A stretch of DNA of 64,000 nucleotides from Doris montereyensis (taxonomy: Eukaryota; Mollusca; Gastropoda; Nudibranchia; Dorididae), in assembly GCA_037039925.1 (NCBI GenBank), contig JAXRKP010000274.1:67501-131500 (forward strand). The letters are read 5' to 3'. The position numbers and the translations under genes were made by a program. A model generated the notes under the pieces. The model searched no databases, was not told where the DNA came from, and worked only from the letters and a program-made list of their open reading frames with translations. Shown here piece after piece: positions 11,861 through 23,500 of the stretch (the first letter of the stretch is position 1; each line of letters starts with the position of its first letter).

Positions 11861-14056
11861 TGCTAATCACTTATAAATAAAATATGAAAAGGAAGGAGAC
11901 AATCAAACCATCAGAGCAAGCGTGAAGGCAGAAATGAAGAAAATACTGTCTACAAAACATTCTTGTGTTTATGACAAAGGTTGGAGAGGTCTGTAAAGTT
12001 AGTAACGAACTATTTCCTTGGAAATAACTTAGAACGGGTCTAAAATGTATTATACACAAATGGGGTATTTTACTTTTCACACAATACGTGGTTTGAAATT
12101 CGAACAGGCCCTAATAAGAAGTGTTGTGTTATATTCTCTCTCTCTTTCTCTTTCTCTCTCTGTCTCAGTCACTTAGTTTAAGGTGCAACATGGAAAGGGA
12201 CCTGATTCCACACCAAATACCTGCAAAAAATCCAAAATATATTTCATAAAGAAATTTGCAATGAAAAGAGAAAGATGGAGATCCTTCATTGCGGCCCTAC
12301 ATGCCAACTGGCATAATGGGCAGTAAGTAAATAAAGAAGCAAGCAAGTAACTAGTGACAAGAAGAAATGTGTTAGTCTTCTTCTGTCATTGTCATGTCTA
12401 GCTTCATTAAATCATTGGCTATTCAAGCACTGCCAAAGACGAAGGTGTCAGTCAATTTTATGTTATGTCTAGACTACATTCTCTATCCGGCGAAGACGTA
12501 ACTGGCTGTCCAAACTTTATGCTATGCATCGCAAATTTATCAATCGCTAATCCAAAACGCATCTCAATGCATAGGATTGAGACAATCGACTATGATATGA
12601 TTGGCTGCAGCAAAAGTAAATGAAGGAAGAATACACATTGTACACGTCGGTTGACAATTGACATGCATACGTGGCATGCAGAGATAAGGGTGTGAGGGCA
12701 TTCTGTATAACATGAGTTATCTCCTATTCAGTACCCATAACCACACAATATGCAGAAAAACATGCTTTTTTCCTACGCCCAAAGGGTGTGTCTTTATCCA
12801 GCAACCACTGTAAAAGAATACTAAACAAAGGTCTCATTTGAAAAAGAAAATAATTGCTCACAGCGCCCAGTGTTCAATTTCGGTGTTCAATAGAATTTGT
12901 ATGACTTTATGACAAAAATTGTCTGGCCATATTTCTTAGGTTTCACCCCTTTCGACCAAAAAAAAAAAGGGAACAAACAAAGAAAGAAAGAACTACATGA
13001 AAAATATTTCTAGTTGCCTCAGTTTGTTAGGGTTTTTTGTTTTGTTTGTTTTGGGGGGTGGGGGGAGTTTCAACACTTCTCTTTTATACTGTCTATTAGT
13101 GTTGATTGGGGGTCCCTGATTATCTTGGTTTTGCTCCTCATCAATTCTCTTCCTTTTCATGATCACGCCCACCTCTGTCAACATCACCTCCATCCACCAC
13201 CACTCCAGCTCTACCACAATCCTGCACTTCTCCATAACTACTTCTACTCCTCCTATCACTCCCTTCCAGTAACCTTGTGGCCTTCATTGGGTACATATTC
13301 GTTCAAATCTTCCACTTGCATCTTCCACATCAGAATCTGATTCATCAACATTGGGTGCTCTGGGTTTTCATCTCCCATTGCAAACGTTATAGAAAGAGAA
13401 AGTGTAAATAAATCAATAACCTTAGAAAAATGGAGTGCCTAGTAGAAAAAGTAATGGAACGAAATATCAAAAGCGGAAACGAAAGAATATACAGAAATAA
13501 TTATTAGTCTGTCGAATTGTCGATGAGTGCCACTTACTAGCATTTACAATGGTTTGACAAACCTCAAAATTGGGCAATGGAGTTCATGATGCATAATTTC
13601 AACATCCAATGAAAAATCGGTCACAAACATAATGTAGCGGAAATTCGACGTTCTTCGAAAAATGAGATATCATTTTTTTTATGTGGATGTTTAGAATTTA
13701 AATTTACATCTAATTCTTATCTTGTTCTATTGATCTGTGTATAGACTACTATTATTAGTACTATACTACTTCTACTACTACTACTGCTACTACTACTACA
13801 ACTTGATCTACTACTACTACAACGACTTTTACTAGAATCTACTAACTCAAGTACTTTTACGTTTACATATACATTTATCATTGATGTAGTACTAGTAGTA
13901 ACGTGTATGGCTTTAAATTCAAATTCACTGAATCACGCCACTCACTGCAAACTGGGTCTGTTTTCTTCGACTTTGTTGTCTTGTCAAATGTTAAAGTGAC
14001 TTATCTAATGTTGTTTTACTGTTTTAATATTATTAATTATTATAATGTGAACACAG
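11861..14056. other. intergenic DNA, no gene recognised
   Basis: Contains a CT-rich stretch at 12135-12165, an A-run at 12958-12968 and a CTA/ACT microsatellite at 13745-13830. Minus-strand reading around 13010-13380 shows acidic fragments such as NVDESDSDVEDA, but with stops and frame changes. It could be a dead transposon or gene relic and is not annotated as a gene. Confidence 0.5.
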
Positions 14057-17000
14057 GAGAAAGGGCAGGAAGTCACACCTGCACCCAGTTCTCAAGGAGG
14101 AAAAGATGCCGCCACTGCCAAACCTTTGAACACTTCAATTGAAGTGGGAGCGGAGTTGCCAGTTTTGACTGCCTTGACTTGGCCATCAAAGCGTTTGAAG
14201 CTGAAAATTTTGTTAATCTTATCATGCGTGACACACGAACAATTGAGGTCGCTGAAAAGCGAAATCGTCGAAAGAATTACAACCCTGCCATCAGATACAG
14301 TGACCTCTGTTACTGCTGCACTTATGGTGGAAAGAAATTCAAGTCTCGCTCTGTAGGGAAACGTATTCACAAGTAAGTAAAGTTTTTTGGTTATTCCAAA
14401 GAGATTTTGTCGAGAATGAAATCCACATTTTTTTGTTGCCTAAAATCATTTTGATGACCGAGTGTTTATCTAAGTAATGAAATAATTTTTTTCGAGTTTT
14501 TTTATTACTATTATTATATATTCTATATTATAAATTCAATGTTTCATGTTTGTTGGGTTTTTTTAATTTCGTTCATTCTTACAAAATAAGGAACTTGTCC
14601 TAACCAATTTCCTCAAAGCTGTGCGCATGCACACTAGGAGAAAAGGTGCACACACTAGAGAACTGTTTGCGCACACCAATTGAAAAACAACAGCGCGCAC
14701 AAAGATTTTTAAGAAAATCTATTCATTTGCACAATAAAAATGTATGCACCTAGGCTAGAAAAAAAAATTAGAGGGAATATTAATCTTGATTTCACCTCTC
14801 TGAATTTCCTCTTGTTCCACTTTAGTGGAATGGATGAGTGAAGTACAATTTGTAAATGCCCACTGATCCTTTGGGAGAGACGGTGGTTTTTAAACCAGGG
14901 ACATAAGTTGGAGGATCCAAGGCGTCCCCTGGGCAGCGTGTTTCCCTTGCCCGCCAAACCAAGGTCATGACCAACAGTAACCCTGCTCTTGAGAGGGAGC
15001 TTAATGAGCTTCGGCAGTGTTGGGGTAGCCGCTTTCTTACCCTTTGTAGCTAATGGGGCTCCCTGATTGCCGAAGGTGGATTAAGCAGCAGGGGTCCACA
15101 ACTAGTCCTGAAGCCAGCTGAGGTCGTAAGTGATTCTGTCGCCGTTCTAAGGGTTCTCTCGGAACTCCGAACCACCCAAGTCCCTCTTGTAGAAGAAGAA
15201 GATGAGTAAAGTGCATTGAATTCAATTTTATTTTCACAATCTATGTTTACAAAGGTTTCAATATTTACTTAGGACAAAGGATTTTTTTTTTTATTCCTTG
15301 GAGACAAAATTTTCCGTCTGCTTCTACAATGATAATGTTTCTACCTGATAATATATACTATCTGTGTATTCTGAGACTGATATTGTTTTCAATAGCTTCT
15401 TATCTGTCAGATTGTTTCGCACCTGTCGATTATCAATGCAAATTAACATATAGAATAGGATTCCAGTGTGTTAAATAGAACTTTCTTTTTAGAAACAAAG
15501 TGTAGATGTCGGTATTTTGACTAACTTACTCATCTTTAGATTCTTTTTTTTTTATATTTATTCTTTTTTTTTTATATTTCATAATTCTTATTGCAGGACT
15601 ATCAAGCAAGCCTGTCCTTTCAATCTGAAAGTTCGCAACTCTCGATGGTCAGAGACTGTTTATACGGGAAATGTGTGCCACACACAATCATGAAATCAAT
15701 GAGGTAAGGAATCAGATCTTATATTTCAAAATTGTGTGCAAGAGAATAAAATCTATCCCATTTTTAACTTCTGTCAAACTTTTCGGGCTAGTCTTAGACA
15801 ATCAATGGCTTTTTTGCTAATAAAGTGGGCAGGATTTCAAACTGATGGTTGTGAAAGCTGGACAAGGCCTTTATAATATCAAGTCACTAAGCTGAATAGC
15901 GCTTCTCCAAGAATCAGCTGCTTGCTGATGATGCTTTGACCTTCTCTTTATTTCAAATTCTTGCAACAGAGGGGACTAGGTTTGAAGGGATGAGAGAAAG
16001 AGAGAGCCTACATGTTGTAGAGATCACAGACTTGTAAGTAAAAATAAAGTTTGTGCAAAAACCTTACAGCCCATAGAGCCAGAGCTTATCCCGCTTTCTT
16101 CTTTGATATAAATTCCTCAATAATGATCAGCATGAAAACAGGGCCAGCTTTTTTATAAGATGGATTTATAGTCTGTATCCCTGCACAAGTGCAGGCTCAC
16201 CGACTGTACATCATTTATCCCCCAGGAGCCCATTTCATTCAAGTCCTTTTCAACTCCTGGAGAACATGCAATGTACAAGTCTGTTAGGCTTTTCGCACTA
16301 ACATTCTGACAAGATATTTCTCTACCTATAGCTGGGTACTCATTCACTCCTATATCAAGTGAGGAAAGTAGAGTGAAGTACCTTTCCTAACAGTACAGCG
16401 TGAAAAAAACTCAACTGTGCCAGTGTCGTCATGATTACCAGCTCACAATACTACGGTTCAGCTGCAACATTCATTTTGTTAAATGTCCTTTAGCTTGTGG
16501 CCAGTGAAGAATTTGCCTTTTCCATTTTACTTTCTGTTTTTGCATGTGTATTTTCTAAGGAATAATAATGCATTACTTGACATCAGTAAATTTTATTTTA
16601 AGTATTTTTGTCTGTCCATTTCAGGCAGACTTCAGATTGCACCCCAAACAGAGGAAACTCGATCAAGTGTCGCAGGAAGAAATTGCCACCTTGCTCTGTT
16701 TGGAGCCTGATAAAAAATTGCTGAGGAAAAGTTAATGCAAGTAACTGGAAAGGTCATCCTCATGAAAGACATCCACAACATCAAAACTCGACTGCTCAGT
16801 TCAACCAAGGCTAAAGACCAGATTGGCCGAGAAATTGATAACTTTGCTGCAGCCTCACAGGATGAAGGGAAATACGACCAAAATCCTCAAATGACTGTCG
16901 TCAGTTTGGTGGACAATCTGACTAATGAGTCTGGACATGCAAGTCACGATCTAAGTGATGGAAAACATGAACTGACATCCAATTCTTTATCGATTCACAT

Positions 17001-17786
17001 TCCTGTCTCTCAAATCAGCCCTGGTGAGCTGACCTCTGTCCTCAATACCATCGTCAACACGACCTCTGATAGTGGGATGGAGTCACAACGGGAAAATCAA
17101 TCTCAGCATACTCATCCTGTTGATCCCAGCGATGTGACCTCCGGCTCGGAGTTTGCCCATCCATCCAACATTTTCCCATGTTCCCTGGACTCCTTCCCGC
17201 ACCAATCACACGAAGTCTACCAAGTCAGCACTCAGCCTCTTCTTTCAGATGTCACCTCCATTGTCGTACCATCACCCTCCCCAGTGAACCTCAATGAACT
17301 TGCCGGGACAGACGCTCGTCACCAGCCGTACAATCCGCTGGAGGACGTCAATACTATTGGGATAAACATGCTACACACCCTGCAACCTTGGCAAGACCTG
17401 GACTCCCACAATTCCGAGAGAACAAATTTCCAAGCTGCCTCCACATCCCTTTCCCATTCGAATGAAAAAGTCATACGATATCCCCGCATACTTCCAATCG
17501 CTCAGACTCGGACAATGTATCAAAAACTGTCTCTTCATCCACCCATCTCATAAGCCATAACGCTAAAGCTCTCACAGCAAACAACCCTCACCAGCAACAA
17601 CATTTTCAGTGTTACCAACAGCAGCAGCAGATACAGCAACAGCAGAAAAATGTTGCAGAAAGAAAAAAGTTGAAGGCCCAATCCTCTTCAACATCACGCA
17701 AGACAAGACGCAACCCAATAGACTCGGATAAGGAAGCCCTGAAAGAAATATTTCCAACAGGCTTCAGTCAACTTGTTTTTCAATGA
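14057..17786 (+). CDS. FAR1-like DNA-binding protein with Gln-rich tail (frameshifted)
   Basis: Three exons: 14057-14372, 15597-15703 and 16625-17786 (TGA), all with GT-AG junctions and matching phases. The domain begins LAIKAFEAENFVNLIMRD, continues with YCCTYGGKKFKSRSVGKR, then ACPFNLKVR, GQRLFIREMCATHNHEINE and ADFRLHPKQRKL. This is the FAR1/ZSWIM3-N-terminal pattern, with Cys, Cys, His-x-His zinc ligands visible. A downstream segment (GKVILMKDIHNIKTRL) matches the region that follows this domain in related animal proteins. After a Ser/Thr/Asn-rich linker a Gln-rich stretch leads to a basic patch (RKTRRNPIDSDKEAL) and the stop. No transposase or SWIM domain is seen, so it may be a domesticated transposon-derived DNA-binding protein. 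The reading needs frame corrections near 14157, 15642, 16730 and 17469. The first coding exon upstream was not found. Confidence 0.7.
14602..14783. mobile_element. hAT-like MITE, copy 2
   Basis: Starts ACCAATTTCCTCAAAGC and ends TTAGAGGGAATATTAAT; the interior (GTGCGCATGCACAC, TTGCGCACACCAATTG) matches the copies at 1165 and 63831. It lies in intron 1 of the FAR1-like gene. Confidence 0.65.
14800..15230. repeat. unassigned GC-richer dispersed element
   Basis: This intronic stretch is distinctly more GC-rich than its surroundings, with phrases such as GGGCAGCGTGTTTCCCTTGC and GCTTCGGCAGTGTTGGGG. It has no coherent reading frame and no second copy in the window. I suspect a dispersed element but cannot name it. 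Confidence 0.35.
16150..16420 (-). repeat. SINE-like family C, copy 1
   Basis: Reverse-strand copy of the sequence at 38425-38640 and 50050-50250. The shared block on the reverse strand contains AGGAAAGGTACTTCACTC, CCTCACTTGA and GAGTACCCA. It lies in intron 2 of the FAR1-like gene. Confidence 0.55.
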
Positions 17787-19050
17787 GCGATTTAGCTTTA
17801 ATGGTGAGTTTTATACACATATATGTAATATAACAAGCATGCCCGTAAATGATATCGTGTTATGATTTCTCTTTATTATAAAGCTGGGTCTCTTGAACTT
17901 TGACTGTGGTCAACTTAGAAACGACTGTGTCGGTTAAATGAGAAATCAAGTACGAGTATTAGATCAAATTATCACTTGATACTGAAGTTACGCAATGACT
18001 GGAAATCAAGAAATAGCAATAAAAAGTTTTGTGGATTGCAGACAAAGCAATCTTTTCCAAAGTCAATTAAAATACTAATTCAATCCAAGAGTTTATTCGT
18101 TAAGAACCTAAAGCAGGCTATTTGAAATCTACATGCAAAATATGGAGGTTATGAGTGCAGTGGTTCTTGAGTTTTAAGCGGTCAAAGTTAGAGACATTCA
18201 GCTTTATATATACAGATATACTTTTTGTGTACCGTACTGACATTTTTACTTTAATCATGCTCACATAATATTGTAACGCTGTACAGTACTGACAGTGAAT
18301 CTTTCAAATTTTTTCCAGTAAGCATGTTGACGGCTCAGATTCAGAATTAGGTTGTCCTAACTGCACACAAACTCATATTGAGAAAAAGACGAGTAAAAAA
18401 GGTGCTTAAGTTCTGATCTGGAAAGGGAATCTAGAGTTAGGACAAATTGTAAGTGACATTTATGACAAACATAGACCGAATTTGTTGACATTTTTTTTTT
18501 TTGTGAGACAGTGCAATTTACGACCTTGAGTCTGATGATGATTGTAACTGGTTAAATGTGTAGTAAAGACGATGTAATTACTCTAGCCAACGATATATCT
18601 GCTGATAATGATATTTCGTTGCCTATCTTTCAAAGACGTATGAACAGATACCATAAAACAGCTTTCATAAAAAAAGTGCAATAAACTGATGTTATTTCCT
18701 TGTGTACACAAACTGTTGTTTGTTTCAAGTCTTCCTTTCTTTACAAGCCTGTCTAAATTCAATGTAATCTCTCATTGCTTGAGTGGATGGTTGGCGGGCC
18801 CTGCTGGTAGGTCCTATTTCTTTCCTTTTACTCTTTAACTTATCCTTTCATCTTGCTGTTTCCTCTTAATTCACCCTGAGATCACCACAAATGGTGGATG
18901 GGGTAAATTCCAATTAAACAAACAAACAATCTTGTTGCTTGATGTAATTTTAGTGTTGTTGCTTTGAGTTTCATGCTAAAATCTGAGGTTTAGAAAAAAT
19001 GTCATTTATCATTTTTCCGTTGCACTATTCATTTTTATATAAATATAATA
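17787..19050. other. intergenic DNA with one dispersed repeat
   Basis: No gene recognised. A family G repeat copy (TGGCGGGCCCTGCTGGTAGG .. CACCCTGAGATCACCACAAA) occupies about 18780-18935. Confidence 0.6.
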
Positions 19051-19057
19051 CTCAAAA

Positions 19058-19715
19058 CACCTGTGTACAGATTAAAGTACCTGTACAAATTGTATGTAAA
19101 ATACTCAAAAAACGCCTGAACAGAATACAACACCTGTACACATTTAAATATAAAATACTCAAAACACCTGTACATATTACAGTACCTTTACAAATTTTAT
19201 ACAAAATGTGTAAAACACCTGTACAGATTATAATACCTGTACACATTTAAATATAAAATACTCAAAACACCTGTACATATTACAGTACCTTTACAAATTT
19301 TATACAAAATGTGTAAAACACCTGTACAGATTATAATACCTGTAACAAATTTTATATAAAATGTGTAAAACACCTGTACAGATTATAATACCTGTACAAA
19401 TTTAATATAAAATGTGTAAAACACCTGTACAGATTATAATACCTGTACAAATTTTATATAAAATGCGTAAAACACCTGTACAGATTATAATATCTGTACA
19501 AATTTTATATAAAATGGGTAAAACACCTGTACAGATCATAGTACCTGTACAGATTTCATATAAAATTAAAATGCATAAAACACCTTACAGATTATAGTAC
19601 TTGTACAGATTGTATATAAAATATTTAACACACCTGTACAGATTATAGTTCCTGTAAAGATTTTATATAAAATACATTAAAACACCTGTACAGATTTTAT
19701 ATAAAATACATTAAA
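19058..19715. repeat. minisatellite, unit 51 bp
   Basis: About 12 units of roughly 51 bp built from two related halves (CACCTGTACAGATTATAATA and CCTGTACAAATTTTATATAA). A small piece of the same repeat reappears at about 20158-20195, beyond a LINE fragment, so the array has been interrupted by that element. Confidence 0.9.
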
Positions 19716-20155
19716 ATTCAATTCAATTCAAAAATGACTTTATTGTCGGTAACATATACATTGTCATAACAAATAGAGACATGCAGATATTATAAAGGTA
19801 AAAACTTAATAAACTTTTATGGGCTTTTCACCGACATTTTAATAGAAAATAGTACCAAAATGCTAACTTAGATTGTATTAAGAATCTAATTTATAAAAAT
19901 TCAACAAAGAATATGATACACAATATAGAACAAATGACACAATGACAATCTTTACCATTCCACATCTAAATAACATTTTTGAATTGATTAAAAATTTGTT
20001 TCAGATCTTAAATGTTCAGGTAATTTGTTCCACAGAACTGCAGCAGTATATTTGTTGTTTTAGGTTTAGGGATATTGACTACATTTGTATATCTGAAATT
20101 ATACCGTCTGTCTGTTAATGATATCAAATCTTGGAAATAGGATGGTGATAACTTA
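19716..20155 (-). mobile_element. non-LTR retrotransposon 3' fragment inserted in minisatellite
   Basis: Minus-strand reading contains KYTAAVLWNKLPEHLRSETN, the C-terminal signature of CR1/jockey-type reverse transcriptases, followed by an AATAAAG motif and a (TTGAA)n-type tail at about 19716-19731. It is close to the copy at 11364-11860 and has its 3' end intact. Confidence 0.75.
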
Positions 20156-20212
20156 TTAAAGTACTTGTACAGATTTTATAAAAATACATTTAAACAAACT
20201 ATTACAGTGACA

Positions 20213-20470
20213 TTAGTGGCCTACTGGGATGGCTGCTGGACTTGGATCATGAAGCCCCGGGTTTAAATCTTGGCAATGCTAGGTCCAACGTTGTGTTCCT
20301 TGGAAAACGTGCTTAACGCACATTATTCCCACTGGACTCAACAGGTGCAAATGAGTACCAGGATCACCTGGACTCTGATTTACAATCAGTCAGAGACTAG
20401 CGTCCTGTCCAGGGGGTGTCTACCTGTTCCATTTGATGCTACAGAAACTGGGGCTTTGATTTTGAAGACG
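20213..20470 (+). repeat. tRNA-derived SINE, family B
   Basis: tRNA-like head (GCTGCTGGACTTGGATCATG, GGGTTTAAATCTTGGCAATG as box B) followed by GTTGTGTTCCTTGGAAAAC and a CTGGACTC/GTCCTGTCCAGG body. Related copies are listed at 25223, 29400, 37600, 41596, 46620, 48580 and 61335. Confidence 0.7.
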
Positions 20471-20517
20471 AAAATTTTACCTGCTGCAATCAGTGTTTTC
20501 CTTTTTCTTTTTTCCAG

Positions 20518-23500
20518 GAAAGAAACAAACAAGGGATTCTCTGTTGACTCCGGGAGCTAAAGAAATGTCTAGCAGCAATTCTTGTAAGTGAACATTGTTG
20601 AAACTGCATGTAACTGTGCAACATTGTTCAAACTGCATGTAAGTGAGGAAAATTGTTGAACCTGTGTGTAACTGTTGAACACTATTGAAACTGCTTGTAA
20701 CCGTAACATTGTTGAAACTGCTTGTAGTCGTAACATTATTGGAACTGGGTGTAACTCTTGAACAGTATTGAAACAAACTGTAACTGTTGAACATTGTTAG
20801 ACCTGCATGTAACTGTTCAACATTATTGAAATGTATGTATAACTTTAGAACATTGTTGAAACTCTTGAACATTGCTGAAACTGTATGTAACTGTAACATT
20901 GTGGAAACTGTGTGTAACTGAAACATTGTGGAAACTGTATAACTGTAACATTAACATTGTTGAAACTGTATAACATTGTAACATTCTCAAAACTGTGTGT
21001 AACTATAACATTCTTGAAACTGTGTAACTGTAACATTGTGGAAACTGTATAACTGTAACATTCTTGAAACTGTATGTAATAACATTGTGGAAACATTCAT
21101 TTGGAAACTGTGTGTAACTGTAAACTGAAACTGTGTGTAACTGTAACATTCTTGAAACTGTGTGTAACTGTAACATTCTGGAAACTGTATAACTGTAACA
21201 TTAACATTGTTGAAACTGTATGTGTAACTAACATTCTTGAAACATTCTTGAAACTGTATAACTGTAACATTCTTGAAATTGTATGTACTGTAGCATTCTT
21301 GAAATTGTGTGTAACTGTAACATTGTTGAAACTGTGTGTAACTGTAACATTGTTGAAACTGTGTGTAACTGTAACATTCTTGAAACTGTGTATAACTGTA
21401 ACATTGTTGAAATTGTATGTACTGTAACATTGTTGAAATTGTATGTACTGTAGCATTGTTGAAATTGTATGTAACTGTAGCATTGTTGAAATTGTGTGTA
21501 ACTGTAACATTGTTGAAATTGTGTGTACTGTAGCATTGTTGAAATTGTGTATAACTGTAACATTGTTAACTGTATGTAACTGTAACATTGTTGAAACTGT
21601 GTAACTGTAACATTGTTGAAATTGTGTGTAAAACTGTAACTGTAACATTGTTAAAATTGTGTGTAACTGTAGCATTGTTGAAATTGTGTGTAACTGCTGT
21701 GTTGAAATTGTGTGTAACTGTAGCATTGTTGAAATTGTGTGTAACTGTAACATTGTTGAAATTGTGTGTAACTGTTGTAAGTTGAAATGTGTAACTGTAA
21801 CATTGTTGAAACTGTGTGTAACTGTAACTGTAACTGTTGTAACATTGTTGAAATTGTGTGTAACTGTAACATTGTTGAAACTGTGTGTAACTGTAACATT
21901 GTTGGAACTGTTGTGTGTAACTGTGTGTAACATTGTTGAAACTGTGTGTAACTGTAACATTGTTGAAACTGTGTGTAACTGTAACATTGTTGAAACTGTG
22001 TGTAACTGTAACATTGTTGAAACTGTGTGTAACTGTAACATTGTTGAAACTGTGTGTAACTGTAACATTGTTGAAACTGTGTGTAACTGTAACATTGTTG
22101 AACTGTGTGTAACTGTAACATTGTTGAAACTGTGTGTAACTGTAACATTGTTGGAACTGTGTGTAACTGTAACATTGTTGGAACTGTGTGTAACTGTAAC
22201 ATTGTTGAAATTGTGTGTTAACTGTAAAGGCTCTCTGAAGGATATTAACCTTATGTAGGTAAGGGGTGATTTTGCATTTAAAAGTTATTCCTTGGGGTTT
22301 TTTTATTGCATCTAACTCTAACTATTTTTGTATCCCATTACTCGCAGAAGCCAATGCAATTTTTATTTTTACCAAAGTAAGTTACAGTGACACGCTGTTT
22401 TTCCAGATGATTATCATCAAATGCTCCAACCGTTGTCGTGGCTGTTTGGGAAGTGGAAGGGAGAGCATGGGAAAGGGATCTATCCAACCGTAGACGACTT
22501 TACTTATGCTGAAACAGCGGAATTCTACCCCATACCTATGAAACCAGTCATTGAGTACAAGTAAGAAGAGAATTGACTGACGTATTGTTTGTGTTTTAGA
22601 AATATTATTAATGGGAGAGAGAGAAAAATTGGTAACTTTCGATGGTTGGATTGGGAAACGGAGGCAATCGGGAAGAAATCTTAGTGAACAGAGTTTTTCT
22701 TTATAATATTTTACCTCTCTAAACAGGAAAGGTCCCCAGCTAATCAAGACATTTTTTTTGCGGTCTCACATTAATTATCATTGCTATTTTAGGCAATGAC
22801 AATATATAACCATCTAGGAAAGGCATTTATAGGTAAACAAGAATTGTCAACAAAAACCAAGATGGCAGTATAAAACACAGCTTATTGTCCTACTCTCCTC
22901 TGTGGCAGTGAAACCTGGACCTTATACAGTAGGGAATACAGTAGAGTACAAGCAGCTGAAATGAAATATCTAAGAAGAGTAGTAGGGAAAACTAAAAGAG
23001 ACAAAATCAGAAATACAACAATAAGAGATCAAACCAAAGCAGATGGCATAAAAACTAAGATAGAAATAAATCAACTGAGATGGTTTGGGCATGTAAACAG
23101 AATGAATGACAATAGAATAGCTAAATCAGTATACAGTGTAAAAACCCAAGGTAAGAGGCCAAAAGGCAGGCCTCAGAGACATTGGGAACGAGATATAAAA
23201 AGGCATTAAAGCAAAGAAATTTAACTTTCATGGAGGGAAAACAGAAAATGCCAGGACAGGGCAGCCTGGAGAAAGATCATTTCAGGCATCTAAACCCATA
23301 CACCGAAAGGTAGAATGGGAAATGATAAAGAAAGAAAGAAAAAAAAAGCTATTTTTCCCATAGTTATTTATTCCACTACTCAATGGTTATCCAAATTTAT
23401 TTTCCATGTCAAACAATTAATTATTACGCCTCCGTTAGTGCAAGATGTGTTATACATTACATTAAGTATGTAAACACTTTTCTGCGTTAATCTTCATATA

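Noticed and set aside
12993..13380. Minus-strand fragments with NVDESDSDVEDA as an acidic transposase N terminus
   Set aside because: Stops and frame changes interrupt it and no transposase core follows, so it is left as intergenic.
17581..17810. Joining the FAR1-like gene to the nitrobindin exons through the GTGAGT at 17801
   Set aside because: The phase is compatible, but the coding frame has already reached TGA at 17784, and a separate start exon for nitrobindin with good signals exists at 20518-20583.
20477..22258. LQLHTVST-type repeat proteins on both strands, up to about 330 residues
   Set aside because: The period (27) is a multiple of three, so frames stay open by chance of length; the region is an intron flanked by good splice sites.
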